Source: Selaginella moellendorffii (lineage: Eukaryota; Streptophyta; Lycopodiopsida; Selaginellales; Selaginellaceae). Taken from it: a DNA stretch of 64,000 bases. The notes beneath the pieces are model-generated. The model was not told the DNA's origin. It was given only the letters and a program-made list of their open reading frames with translations, and did not search any database. The stretch's first letter is position 1. Every line of letters starts with the position of its first letter. Below, piece after piece: positions 1 to 12,683 of the stretch. The DNA lies in assembly GCF_000143415.4 (NCBI RefSeq), contig NW_003314298.1:1412978-1476977 (forward strand), given 5' to 3'. The translations under genes and the position numbers were made by a program.

Positions 1-29
1 ATTATAGAACTTAGTTCCTAATTCTTTAG

Positions 30-732
30 GATCGCCATTGTGGCTGGGACTGCCATTCCCTTGGCAATGTTTATTGTATGGGATGCCATTATTCTTGGCA
101 GCGTATACCCGGGAGCCGGAAACTCATATCTTTCAGATCCATTGATGCAATTGCGATCACAAAGCGGCATCATAAGCGTACGTTTGTGCTGTTTCTCAAT
201 CGTTGTAAATAATTTCGTTTTTGTAACAGCCTCTGGTGGAAGTATTCTCGCTGCTGGCCATAGCGACGTCTTATATCGGTTTTGTGCTTGGTCTGTCGGA
301 CTTCGTCGCCGATTGTAAGTGCTGATTGATTTCCTGAAAGCTTATGGTAGCTTCTTGTTAGTGCTCAAGCTCCCGGGTGTCGGATCCAGAAAACCTTTAC
401 CATATGCCGTGACTCTGCTTCCTCCAACAGCACTCGCGTTACTATCTCCAGACATATTTTTCAAAGCTTTGGATTTTGCTGGTGCCTACGGCGGTAAGCT
501 GTTGGACAAAAACAAGATGCTTCGCCTTATCACTTTTTTTTCTCTCTTTTTCACTGCAGTGCTAGTCTTGTTTGGTATTTTGCCGGCATCTATGGCCTGG
601 TCACAAAGATACTCGACATCTTCTTTACCCGCTGTTCCTCCTATGGTTCCTGGAGGTCGTTTGGCACTGGGTGTGATGATAACAGGAGCTGGCTTCATCA
701 TTACTACACAGTTTTTGAGCACACTCTCGTGA
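30..732 (+). CDS. Tyrosine/tryptophan permease (HAAAP family), 3' part only
   Basis: C-terminal part of an aromatic amino acid permease of the plant 'tyrosine-specific transport protein' type, related to bacterial TyrP/Mtr and usually predicted in plastid membranes. Four exons are readable: 30-177, 230-314, 362-493 and 560-732, all with GT-AG introns. They encode hydrophobic helices including AIPLAMFIVWDAIILG, PLVEVFSLLAIATSYIGFV and LFGILPASMAWSQRYS, then the conserved tail VPGGRLALGVMITGAG before TGA at 730-732. The start and earlier exons lie left of the window; an acceptor AG sits at 28-29. The family is known from recall of Arabidopsis relatives; the plastid location is inferred from family, since the N-terminus is not visible. 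Confidence 0.85.
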
Positions 733-1601
733 GCAAAATGCTTTATGATCGATCAAAGTATCAGGCTTTCCAAGCTCTATCAGATTACTTTACGATAAGT
801 CTATCTTGAGAGTGAGTGTTTGAATTCGATGCAAATTGCTAGCTGAATAAACTATGACATAAAAACTTTCATTCGAAATTTAGAGTCTCCTTCCTTGCAC
901 TGCTGGGATGGAGCGCACTCGTTCATGTCCCGGAAGCGATGGAGGGGCTCTCCAAATCCTATCGTAATTTTTCAGTTCGCCAAGCTACATTCCCGGTTTG
1001 TGGACAATTTTGTAGAAAACTTTCGGATTTTCTTTATGGCTGTTGTTTAGTTTAGCCACAGGAATGGTGGGGAAGGTATTACTACTGTGGAGCTGGAAGT
1101 ATGCGGACTGTCAGCTTGGCATACCTTTCACAGTCAGGGGGTATTTGATGGAACTTGGAAATAGCTAAAAGTTCTATCGCTCTTGTGGTAAGAAGGTCCG
1201 CTATGTATTATTTCATACTTATCGCATGGACTGTTTGAGCAGGATTTGTCACTACTGCGAAGCCAATTGTGCTGCTGCGTTCCTGCGATTTCATTCTACC
1301 AGGTAATTTTCATTGTAAAACTCTCATATCCAGGTGCTGGTCATCATACAATGAGCTTCTTTTTGCAGTGCTCTCAAGCAAAAGTTTTTTCATATCCCGT
1401 GACACTCAAGAGCACTCTCTAGATTTATTTTTTTGGGAGCACTGCTGTAAGTTCTTGTCATGAAAAACCAGATGTTTGTCTCACCATTCTACTCTTTACT
1501 ACAGTGTTAGTAATTTCGCCTGGGGCACAGTCGGGACCTCTTTGAATTGCTAAACAACGACCAAAATTTGTGTATCAGATCTTCATCAAAGCCGAGTTCT
1601 C
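733..1601. other. Convergent intergenic spacer
   Basis: About 870 bp between the 3' ends of the permease gene (plus) and the bHLH gene (minus). It should hold both 3' UTRs. Both strands were read; no convincing protein homology, tRNA or repeat was seen. The ORF at 1269-1463 has no recognisable features and is treated as chance. Confidence 0.6.
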
Positions 1602-3415
1602 TCAAATCAGAAGCTTATTCAAAAATGTCTCAATGTCAGTAGGCTGGATTTTCCTATTGCTGTTACTCTGCATAAAAGGTAACGAGTCAGCTTGCTTATG
1701 ATCGGTAGTCACAATTGTTACTTACCCTTGGTTTTGCTACTAAAGCAGCTCGAAAGCTATTCTCTGTCACTGCCGAGTCTATAGACGTGACCGACAATCC
1801 TAAGCTCCACAGGTAGTTGAGCAGCTGAAGCATAACGTCCTGACGCTGTGGTCTTCTTCTATGTATCCGGATGGCAAAAGTTCCTTCATCGTCGAGAGCA
1901 TTCACAGACAACTCATCTCGATCGTCACTGGTTGTAAGTTCTGTCTTGATTGCCCCGATCTCTGCTCCTGGGCCGGCCGTTTCTTCTGTTGTTGCCTTGC
2001 TGTTCTCTAACTGTGCTACCCTTGTTTGTAGGTATTGCATGTGATCTATTGCTCCTTGCAGCACAGATAACTTATCCTGCGAGCAAAGAATGTAAGAGCT
2101 TTCATCGATCTCGGATTGATCTTACTTACCTTCGTTTTGAATGGGATCAACGACCTCAACCTCGAAATGCTGTCCTTGTGCCTCCTTCTTCGGTTTCGCT
2201 CGGCGTCTATGTGTATAGTTCGGGTACGTGCATCTTCTCCTCCTGACATAGTTTGTGTTGGTCCTTGTGCTAAACTACGAGCTCGTTTTCTTACTTCTTC
2301 TATTTGAGCTAGTGCTAGCAGCATCCTCTTGATCATTGCCTGCGAGGTGGTGGGAATTGCCATGCTCTTCTGTTGGAGCGGATCCCATTTTCTAAATGCC
2401 GAGGCTGAACTAGTGTCGAATTGCCCTCCTGTTCCTAGGCTTGAAGTTGCTTGATAGATTGTCGTCCAGTCTGACGTCGTGTAACTTTGATGATGCAGGC
2501 CAGGGATGTCCAGCGATGCCTCGGAAGGAGATTGTGAGAAAATGGATGACGTCGAGGTTGACGGATGTTCCGTGGATACTGGCAATGAAACAGGAACAGC
2601 ATACAGGAATGTTCTTATAGTCTGGAGCAAGGAGTCGGTCTCAAGAATCTACAAGGTGAACAAGATTAGAAACGACTCTAAGCTTGGATTTTCTTACAGT
2701 GTCCGTGAAACCAATTTCCAGGACGCCATCCAGCAGCGGGATGCACAGGAGGCTCTGGATGATTGTGGCCTAAAATGCAGGTAAGGAAAGGAAACAAAGC
2801 TTGCTTCAGTTTTGTCAAAGTCAAGGACTTACTTGCAGGAAATCTCTTTGCTCGAGCACTGAGGTGTTCGTGACATTCACGCCTGTGACCCATACGTGCT
2901 CGCGTCTGATCGCTGCTATACCGGCATGCCTGAAAGGTGAAAAAAGCCTTCTTTTATTCAAACTTCGCGCTGAAAACTCTCCATACCCATGTCCGAATGG
3001 AAACTGGCAGGACTTGTAAGCTGTGTAGAACAGCGCTTGCTGGAAGCTGGAGCCTGCTGGCCATAAGCCTTGTTGCCACACGAGATCACTGCAGTCGACG
3101 AAAACCGAGGTATTTGGTTCGTGAATTACTTGATAGTATCAGAAGGAGCACCCATGCAAGGCCTCATTTCATAATATACACAAAGAAGATCATCATCGTG
3201 CACTCCAGAAACGAGGAAAAGAGATTGGAGCTCTCCCTTCTGGAGAGAAAGGGATAGAGAGAGGGAGGAAGAAAAAGCTCAAACGAGATACGATTCTCCA
3301 AAACTCACCGTGATGGTAGCGACCAGACGACGATGTAAGACCAGCCAATGTAATTCACGAGCGCTGCCAGTCGCTGCTCGGAGACGCTCATCACGGAGAG
3401 AGGGAGGATCGTCAT
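1602..3415 (-). CDS. bHLH transcription factor, MYC_N + bHLH + ACT-like (subgroup IIIf type)
   Basis: Plant bHLH regulator resembling the TT8/GL3/EGL3 group that acts with MYB and WD40 partners on flavonoid or epidermal genes. Exons on the minus strand: 3309-3415, 2987-3088, 2833-2929, 2698-2769, 2130-2648, 1726-2076, and probably 1602-1667. Phases join to about 437 aa. The bHLH-MYC_N domain opens near residue 10 (LAALVNYIGWSYIVVWSLP), continues through FYTAYKSCQFPFGHG and HVWVTGVNV, and ends with SLLCIPLLDGVLEIG. The basic region [20 protein letters not shown] carries the E-box reading Glu-Arg pair, then helix 2 [20 protein letters not shown]. An ACT-like C-terminal domain (FAIRIHRRRPQRQDVML...) follows. 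The last mini-exon is inferred from a perfect GTAAGT donor at 1720-1725; without it the ORF stops at 1696. Subgroup is inferred; family is certain. Confidence 0.88.
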
Positions 3416-3975
3416 CTTGCTCGCTGATTCATCGAAAATCGAGCGAGTGACACCCACCCTCTCCGATGGTGTTCAAGTTTGATTGGAAATATAATACTTT
3501 CCAGATGGACAGGGCAGAAAGAAAGGCAGATCTGAGTCAACACCACAGACATTCTCGAAAGACAGTTAGCTGTGCAGATCTAGAAAGACTGCTGCCGCGC
3601 GAAGAAGTTTTCAAACTTGGGAATATGCATGGGAATATGCCGCATATTTTAAACATTAAAGAGTGAAGAAAAGTTCTGGACTTGGACAACAGGGAATTCA
3701 ACAGGAAGACATTAGATTGGGGTGACTCGGTGAAGAATGGCTCTCTTCAAGTACCTGAAGACACAAGAAAAAGTTTCCAAAATGTCAGTGTTACTTCTTT
3801 GAAGATACTGGAGATAGTTCTTGCGACCGCCCAACATTTTTGACTTCGCTGTTAAGCTATCTTCGAACAAACAGAAAAATTCAAGCCCTGAGCTCCAAAT
3901 TTCAGCTGGGACAGGGCCACGAGCTCAAAGTTGAGCTAAAAGCCAATGAGAGGCAATAGTCAAACTCAAATAACA

Positions 3976-4025
<50 letters not shown>

Positions 4026-4246
4026 GGCCCCCCACCCCATATTTCCGATCTCAAACATAAAATCTCAGTCATCAACTGAAGGATAAAAAAGCAAATAAAA
4101 TTTATAAATCTAGAATCTAAACTGACTATTGAGCTCAACTCAACTCATGAGTTGAGCTCAATTTCTTGGGACAAGCAAATCACACTTCTGATTATAGCAA
4201 CTTCAGTTTGATAAGGTGGAGCCTGAGCTTTTGATTTAACCGTCAC
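3416..4246. other. bHLH promoter/spacer with CT microsatellite
   Basis: Upstream region of the intact bHLH gene. It contains a pyrimidine microsatellite, mostly CT, at about 3976-4022. The part around 3466-3660 is clearly similar to 10590-10770 upstream of the second bHLH copy, so it belongs to the tandem duplication. No gene is supported here; the ORF 3466-3666 has no counterpart kept open in the other copy. Confidence 0.7.
3976..4022. repeat. CT/GA microsatellite
   Basis: Nearly uninterrupted CT dinucleotides with one GC interruption near 3984. Simple sequence repeat in non-coding spacer. Confidence 0.95.
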
Positions 4247-4376
4247 TCACTTCCATAGCTTTCTCAAAGATGTGTTCTTCTTGGTCTCCTTCTTCATCAC
4301 TTTGGCCACTGCCATGTTGAAGTATTCCTTGGTGACGTGAACGCGCCTCTCTCGCAGAGCAAACATTCCAGCCTCC
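4247..4376 (-). pseudogene. Detached copy of the last exon of RPT6
   Basis: Minus-strand sequence coding [15 protein letters not shown]...VAKVMKK...SLRKLWK then TGA at 4247-4249. It matches the final exon of the real RPT6 gene at 11064-11204 with a few substitutions (for example TKEYFNM where the functional copy has TQEDFDM). It lacks the first codons of that exon and its splice acceptor. On its 5' side it changes abruptly into bHLH exon sequence at a shared CTCC (4373-4376). It is therefore a fragment created by the tandem duplication, not a gene. Read through the unspliced bHLH intron it is in frame with the bHLH basic region; if that intron is spliced the RPT6 part is out of frame. Confidence 0.9.
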
Positions 4377-4675
4377 TTGCAGCACAGATAACTTATCCTG
4401 CGAGCAAAGAATGTAAGAGCTTTCATCGATCTCGGATTGATCTTACTTACCTTCGTTTTGAATGGGATCAACGACCTCAACCTCGAAATGCTGTCCTTGT
4501 GCTTCCGTCTTCGGTTTCGCTCGGCGTCTATGTGTATAGTTCGGGTACGTGCATCTTCTCCTCCTGACATAGTTTGTGTTGGCCCTTGTGCTAAACCACG
4601 AGCTCGTTTTCTTATTTCTTCTATTTGAGCTAGTGCTCGCAACATCCTCTTGATCATTGCCTGCAAGGTAGTGGG
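4373..4675 (-). pseudogene. Second bHLH copy, 3' portion (left of copia insertion)
   Basis: Continuation of the duplicated bHLH gene on the left side of the copia element. It codes [20 protein letters not shown], the conserved [20 protein letters not shown] basic region and SLIPFKTK, then the same intron as the intact copy and only the first seven codons of the next exon (DKLSVLQ). After that the sequence becomes RPT6 exon. Helix 2 of the HLH, the ACT-like domain and the normal stop are all missing, so this copy could not form a normal HLH dimer even before the transposon arrived. Ends at the left GTGGG target duplication (4671-4675). Confidence 0.92.
4671..4675. repeat. Left target-site duplication of copia (GTGGG)
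   Basis: GTGGG directly before the left LTR; the same five bases follow the right LTR at 9488-9492. The intact bHLH copy has a single GTGGG at the equivalent position (about 2350-2354), confirming it as the empty site. Confidence 0.95.
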
Positions 4676-4815
4676 TGTGGGAGTGAACAAGACCACGTCA
4701 GCACACAGCCACGTGAGCGATCCAGACGCCGCCACGGATCGTCACGATAAACCCATATATTTAACCATGTATCAACCGTCATAATAATAACACAACACCG
4801 TTTCATAATACCACA
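4676..4815 (+). repeat. Copia 5' LTR
   Basis: 140 bp, TGTGG...CCACA. Carries an AT-rich TATA-like stretch (CATATATTTAA, around 4752-4762), the probable promoter. Very short for a plant copia LTR. Confidence 0.95.
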
Positions 4816-4830
4816 TGGTATCGGAGCAGC
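4816..4830 (+). other. Copia primer binding site (tRNA-iMet)
   Basis: TGGTATCGGAGC directly after the 5' LTR, matching the usual plant copia PBS complementary to the 3' end of initiator methionine tRNA with one difference. Confidence 0.9.
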
Positions 4831-5084
4831 GAACGATCTAATGGCCAGAGGACAGTGGCACATGAAGAATCAAAGGGGCCAGGAACCCTTGGCTCAGGAG
4901 CGCGCGAGGGCTTTGGCAGTGCTGGCGCGGGTGGAGCGGAAGATCCAGGACCGAAAGCGCCAACAAGCTCTTTGCCCAGCCTGCCGGATGGTGTGCCCTT
5001 GTTGCGGCCGAGTTTTTCACGATTCTTCTCCACGCCGTCCTTTCTAAATTCTCTGTTTAATCTATTCTTAGATTAATAGATAGA

Positions 5085-8000
5085 ATGTCTTCTGCTAACG
5101 CAGCAGGAAATTCTTGGGACTCTGGGGGCTGGGAGAAACTTCTCCAAAAGTTCACGGGACAGAATTTCTCCACTTGGAAAACAAAAGTACAGCTTATCCT
5201 TTTGGCCAAGGACTGCTGGCCTATAGTGGATGGAACGACTCAACGTCCGGCTGCTGCGGATGTAACCCAACGGCTCGACTGGGACTCCAAGAATCGGAAA
5301 GCGCTCTCTGTCATCGGGTTAGGTCTTGGGGATGAATTCGTTCATCTCCTTGATCTTACCAAAACAGCCCACCAGAACTGGACATCCCTTACACAAATCT
5401 TCGCTGCCAAAGCTGCCAATGCTAAGGTGGTGCTAACACAAAGGTTCTTCACGATGAGAATGCAACCTGATGACACCATGGCCACTTACATTGGAAAGTT
5501 TAAAGCGATGATCAGCGAGCTGAAGGACGCGGAAGCGGCAATCACCATCGATCAAGCTAAGGCATTCCTTCTGAGCTCGGTCTCCCCTGATCTCCAACCT
5601 TTCGCATCGATGCTCTCGGCAGTGCCTGGAAAGGACTTGGACTCGCTCTACTCGGACCTGATCGAGGAAGAACGAAAGCAGAACGAGCGGAGACAAAAGG
5701 CGCCCTCTCAGGCTGCTCGGGTGGAGCAGGCCTTGATCATGGGAAAGCAATCGGGTGGGAAGAAACGAGATGGCCCTGTTCGAGGACAAAAGAGCCCTTC
5801 TCCCAGCCCTGGATTTGCAACCAATAAAAAACGCAAGGGCCCATGTAACTACTGCGGCAAAGCTGGCCACGTGGAGCGTGAATGCCGGATCAAGAAAGCC
5901 GCAGAGAAAGCTCGCGCTGAAAGAAGCTCTTCTTCACGCCAACCTGACACGATGTTGATGATGACGCTCGCTGCATCTTCATCCACTGTGTCTGAAGCCG
6001 AAGTGCTCTGGATGGATTCTGGAGCCTCGATGCACCTCACACCATTGAAGAGAGCTTTTCACAAGTACCGGCCACTGGAGCAGGAGAAGCAAGTCTTTGT
6101 AGGAGACAAACGCCCCTTAACAGTGGAAGGACAAGGAACGGTCGTCATAAAGTTGGAGAGTGGAGCTGAGAAGCTCGTGAACCAGGTCTACTACGTACCA
6201 GAAGCAGGACAGACAGTGTTCTCAGTTGGTGTAGCAGCAGATCAAGGCTTCTCAACACTCTTCAACGCAGACGGATGCACCATCTTTGACGAGACTGGCC
6301 ATCCAGTAGCTTTTGGTAGACGAGCTGAGACTCTCTACAAGCTCAATGCTCAGTTGATCCTCTCAACTCACGAGCAGGGGCATTTGCTTGCAATTCGCCC
6401 CAGCTCCTGGGCTGCTAACTCTCTCCAGCTCTAGCACGCTCGGCTAGGGCATGCCAATTCTCACGACATCCAGCTACTTGCTAGCCACAAGCTTGCTGAT
6501 GATTTTACCCTCACCGGTGCCAGCCAACTGGGAGTATGTGAGACGTGCCAACTGGGGAAGCAGCCAAGACTACCCTTTCCACGCAGAAGTCCAGAAGATG
6601 GCGCCTCAGGATTTCTTCAGTTGGTACACACGGATGTGTGCCATGTGCCAGAAGCAACTCTCAGTCACAAGCGGTACTTCGTTTCGTTCATTGACGACTA
6701 CTCACGCTATGCGGTGGCTGTTCTCATGGCACACAAGGGAGAGGTCTACCATCACTTCCAGGTCTACAAAAGCTGGGCAGAAAATGCCACTGGCTGTACC
6801 ATCCGGACACTACGTTCAGATGGCGGCGGTGAGTATATGAGCAAGGAGTTTCTGGCATTTCTTGCTCAGGCTGGCATCCACCACGAGTACACCGCAGCCC
6901 ACACCTCGCAGCAGAATGGGGTCGCCGAGCGCCTGAACAGGACACTTATGGACTGTGTACGCTGCCTTCTCCAGCACGCTGGCATGCCCAAGGTGTTTTG
7001 GGGAGAGGCACTCAACACAGCAGTGTACCTCCGGAACCGGCTGCCAACACGTTCCACAGGACAGGTGCCGTTTCAAGTATGGACTGGGAAGCGCCCCAAG
7101 TTAGGGCACTTGAGGGTGTTTGGTTGCATAGCCTACGCCCACATCCCCGATGTTCAGCGGCGGAAGCTGGATCCCAAGAGCGAGAAATGCATCTTCATGG
7201 GCTATCACACCCAGGTAAAAGCCTATCGACTCTATAACTGCCAGCGCAGGAAACTGGTGGTGAGCCGAGATGTGGTGTTTGATGAAGCTCGTCTTTATCG
7301 AGATACCCTGAGACTCCCTCCTGTTTCTCCACCATCTCTGGTGGATCTTTCTGAGATTTTAGACGACGTTCCACATCTCCACCCAGCACCAGACAATCCA
7401 GCCGCTGCAGAGACAGGAGGAGTTGCTGAAGGAGCGCCCGAAGGAGGCGATCTGGCAGGAGGAGCTGATCACGGTACTTCTCTTCCTTCGACACCTCCTC
7501 TGACGACTCCACAGGCCACAGCGGCTGCATCCTCAAGCACCAATGAACAGCCAGATCTTTCCACGCTTGTGGCTGACCTGTTCGTTGGCGACGAGTTATA
7601 TCAAGATGCCACCACTCCTCCCAGCATTCCCAAGCTACCACCTCCTCCAGCCGGCACAGCAGTGGTGACACGCTCGGGTCGTGTCGTGAAACCATCTCTT
7701 AAAGCCAAGGAGGCGATGCCTATAGGAAAGCGCGCCTACTTCTGGGCTCTGTCGGCTCCACCTGCCTCTCTCGGTCCCCAAGCGGCTCTACATGGACCAG
7801 AAGCTGAACACTGGCAGGCAGCTATGCAGGAGGAGTATGATTCTCTCCAGAAAAACAACACTTGGTCGCTGGTTGAACTTCCAGCTCGCAGAAAGCTCGT
7901 CTCATCCAAGTGGTTGTTTAAGAAAAAGTACAACGCTGATGGAAGCATTGAGCGCTACAAGGCGAGATTTGTGGCACGCGGATTTTCTCAAGTTCATGGG

Positions 8001-9422
8001 CTGGACTACTCGGAGACTTACAGCCCGGTGGTGAAACTCACAACCATTCGTATGCTACTAATCTTAGCTGCAGAATTGGATCTCGAGCTCCATCAACTTG
8101 ACGTTTGTACTGCGTTCCTTAACGGCGACATCGATGAAGAGGTGTATGTGGCTCAGCCTCCTGGTTTTATCCAGCCTGGAGAAGAACACCTCGTTTGCAA
8201 GCTTAACAAAGCTCTCTACGGACTCAAGCAGTCGCCACGCCAATGGTACACGAAAATAGATTCTTTTCTAATTTCCCTTGGTTTCGTGCGCAGTGCTGCT
8301 GATTGTAACCTCTACATATATTTTGACGCTGAGGGCTATTTGTTCCTTGCGCTATATGTGGACGATGCTATTCTCGTGGCAAATCAGCTACGTTTGATCC
8401 ACAAATTTAAAACGTACCTTGGCGCTAAATTTGCCATGAAAGACCTCGGTGAGTTGCATTTCTGCCTCGGTATCCAGGTGACGCGCAACAGGGAACGAGG
8501 CACTCTGGAGCTAAGCCAGGCAAAATATGTTTCCGACGTGCTCCAGAGGTATGGCCTTGCTCATGTTAATCCGGTTGCTACTCCCATGGAAACAGGCACG
8601 AAATTATCTGCTGAGAGTGGAGAGTACCTTGATCAATCTCCCGAGGAGGAGAAAGCATCTAGAGCAGTCTATCGCTCTATGGTCGGCAGCCTGATCTACC
8701 TGGTAATCTCCACTCGGCCTGACCTTGCGTATGCTGTGGGAACAGTGGCGAAGTACCTGGACCGTCCCTCCACAGCACACTGGCAGGCTTTGAAACGTAT
8801 TATGAGGTACGTGGCAGGGACTAACCAGCTAAGTTTAAAGTACTCCAGAGGCGAGAGCGGCAACAAGCTGGCTGGTTACTCTGATGCTGATTGGGCCGGG
8901 GATCCAGACAACAGGAAGTCAACCACAGGCTACGTTTTCCTGCTAAATGGAAATGTCGCAAGCTGGTGCAGCAAACGACAGGCTATTACAGCAATGTCGA
9001 GTACCGAGGCTGAGTACATAGCTGCAGCAGCTGCAACCAAGGAAGCAGCGTGGCTGAAGGGACTTCTCCAGGATCTACAAATCAACACGGGCGTGGTCAA
9101 GCTATTGTGTGACAACCAGTCTGCAATAGCTTTGACCAAGAACTCCAGGTTCCACTCTCGTACTAAACACATTGAGCTGCGCTTCCATTTTATACGAGAG
9201 CAGATCCAGAGAGGAATGATCGAGCTGGAGTTCTGCCCGACAAACTCCATGCTAGCGGACGTGCTAACAAAACCACTTCCTCGTGTTAAACATGAAGTCT
9301 TCACGAAGGCACTTGGGCTGACCTTAGACGTTGGCCTTGAGGAGGAGTGTGGGAGTGAACAAGACCACGTCAGCACACAGCCACGTGAGCGATCCAGACG
9401 CCACCACGGATCGTCACGATAA
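5085..9422 (+). pseudogene. Copia gag-pol polyprotein with one in-frame amber stop
   Basis: A single frame from ATG 5085 to TAA 9420-9422, 1445 codons, broken only by TAG at 6432-6434. Gag (UBN2-like; FTGQNFSTWKTKVQLIL) is followed by a CCHC zinc knuckle (CNYCGKAGHVEREC, about 5844-5885), the protease active site DSGAS (about 6017), and after the TAG an integrase HHCC region and core (HTDVCH, RSDGGGEYMS, NGVAERLNRT). RT has YVDDAILVA at about 8356-8380, and RNase H ends with TKHIELRFHFIRE. The stop separates protease from integrase, so the pol half is not made without readthrough or a full-length relative. The last 25 or so codons and the final stop lie inside the 3' LTR. Whether TAG is a mutation or programmed is open; other copies in the genome would decide. 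Confidence 0.93.
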
Positions 9423-9487
9423 ACCCATATATTTAACCATGTATCAACCGTCATAATAATAACACAACACCGTTTCATAATACCACA
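9348..9487 (+). repeat. Copia 3' LTR
   Basis: 140 bp, one difference from the 5' LTR. Preceded by the purine tract GAGGAG. It contains the end of the pol reading frame (stop 9420-9422). Followed by the GTGGG target duplication 9488-9492. Confidence 0.95.
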
Positions 9488-10521
9488 GTGGGAATTGCCA
9501 TGCTCTTCTGTTGGAGCGGATCCCATTTTCTAAATGCCGAGGCTGAACTAGGATCGGATTGCTCTCCTGCTACAAGAGTTCCTAGGCTTGAAGTTGCTTG
9601 ATAGATTGTCGTCCAGTCTGACGTCGTGTAACTTTGATGATGCAGGCCAGGGATGTCTAGCGATGCCTCGGAAGGAGATTGTGAGAAAATGGATGACGTC
9701 GAGGTTGATGGATGTTCCGTTGGTACTGGCAATGAAACAGGAGCAGCATACAGGAATGTTCTTATAGTCTGGAGCAAGGAGTCGATCTCAAGAATCTACA
9801 TGGAACAACTCTAAGCTTGGATTGTCTTACAGTGTCCGTGGAACCAATTTCCAGGACGCCATCCAGCAGCGGGATGCACAGGAGGCTCTGGATGATTGTA
9901 GCCTAAAATGCAGGTAAGGAAACAAAGCTTGCTTCAGTTTTGTCAAAGTCAAGGACTTACTTGCAGGAAATCTCTTTGCTCGAGCACTGAGGTGTTCGTG
10001 ACATCCACGCCTGTGACCCATACGTGCTCGCGTCTGATCACTGCTATACCAGCATGCCTGGAAGGTGAAAAAAGCCTTCTTTTATTCAAACTTCGCGCTG
10101 AAAACTCTCAATACCCATGTCCGAATGGAAACTGGCAGGACTTGTAAGCTGTGTAGAACAGCGTTTGCTGGAAACTGGACCCTGCCGGCCATAGTTGCCA
10201 CACGAGAGCACTGCAGTCGACGAAAAACCGAGGTATTTATTACTTGATAGTATCAAGAGCACCCATGCAAGGCCTCATTTCATAATATACACAAAGAAGA
10301 TCATCATCGTGCTCTCCAGAAACGAGGATAAGAGATTGGAAATCTCAGCTCTCCCTTCTGGAGAGAAATAGATAGAGAGAGGGAGGAAACGAGATACAAT
10401 TCTCCAAAACTCACCGTTGTGGCAGCGACCAGACGACGACGTAAGACCAGCCAATGTAATTCACGAGCGCTGCCAGTTGCTGCTCGGAGACGCTCAGCAC
10501 GGAGAGAGAGAGGATCGTCAT
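9488..10521 (-). pseudogene. Second bHLH copy, 5' portion (right of copia insertion)
   Basis: Duplicate of the first five exons of the bHLH gene. ATG at 10519-10521 gives MTILSLSVLSVSEQQLAALV; then come exons matching QFPFGHG, HVWVTG, DGVLEIG and TIRTFLYA, with the same splice sites as the intact copy. Small differences include a 6-bp in-frame loss in exon 2 and an in-frame insertion adding residues after SSLGT in exon 5. No frameshift or premature stop is evident on this side. Exon 5 runs into the copia LTR at SMAIPT. The gene was thus largely open at its 5' end when the element inserted; it is called a pseudogene because of the insertion and the missing 3' exons. Confidence 0.92.
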
Positions 10522-11063
10522 CCTGCTCGCTCGCTCGTTCACTGATCCATCAAAAATCGAGAGAGTGAATAGGCTCTCCGGTGATGTTCAAGTTCGATTG
10601 GAAATATAAAATTTTTCAGATGGAAAGGGCAGAAAGACCCAGATCTGAATCAACACCACGGACATTCTCGAGACAATTTGCTTTGCAGATCTAGAAATTC
10701 TGCTGCCGCGCGAAGAAGTTTTCAAACGTTAGAATATGCATGAAAATATGCCGCATGTTTTAAATATTAGATCCTTTGAAGATACTGCCGACATTTTTTA
10801 CTCCCTACTGTAATTAGAGCATCATTTTTGTCTTGTAATCTGTCTTTGACCAAACAAAACATTTTTACTAAAAGTCAATGAGAGGCAAAAAAATCAATTA
10901 CAAAGTCAATATAGTGAATGAAAGTCCTCGAAAATTGACTACCATCGACTTCAAGGATTGACTTTTGAGCTCAAGAGTTGAGCTCAATTTTTTGGTCTAT
11001 TAAACTAATCATTCCGTCCAAACGTATATAGAGCTCCATTTTAGTAAGAGATTTTGATTTAAC
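10522..11063. other. Spacer between second bHLH copy and RPT6
   Basis: Promoter region of the broken bHLH copy and 3' flank of RPT6. It aligns by eye with the 3416-4246 spacer, including a GAGCTCAA...TTGAGCTCAA stretch near 10971-10990, but lacks the CT microsatellite. No gene seen. Confidence 0.65.

Positions 11064-12683
<1,620 letters not shown>

Larger units (their letters stand above)
4676..9487 (+). mobile_element. Full-length Ty1/copia LTR retrotransposon
   Basis: 4812-bp element with two 140-bp LTRs (4676-4815 and 9348-9487) that begin TGTGG, end CCACA and differ at one position (G near 4731 versus A at the matching right-LTR site). A primer binding site complementary to initiator tRNA-Met (TGGTATCGGAGC) follows the left LTR, and a purine tract (GAGGAG) precedes the right LTR. 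A gag-pol frame in copia order (gag, protease, integrase, RT, RNase H) fills 5085-9422. It is flanked by GTGGG duplications inside the second bHLH copy. The single LTR difference indicates a recent insertion. The element is potentially mobile except for one in-frame stop. Confidence 0.97.

Noticed and set aside
30-732. Recent bacterial transfer of the aromatic amino acid permease
   Set aside because: The family is bacterial-like but widespread in plants, and this copy has ordinary short introns, so no recent transfer is implied.
1696-2064. bHLH ending at 1696
   Set aside because: Possible, but the last codons are exactly a consensus splice donor; the spliced end at 1602 is preferred and flagged as inferred.
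3976-4022. CRISPR-like or regulatory array
   Set aside because: It is a plain CT microsatellite with no spacers. No CRISPR array exists in this window.
4247-4735. 162-codon minus-strand frame joining LTR, bHLH and RPT6 pieces
   Set aside because: Its start is inside the copia LTR and it reads through an intron that is cleanly spliced in the intact paralogue. Reported as pseudogene pieces and not as a gene.
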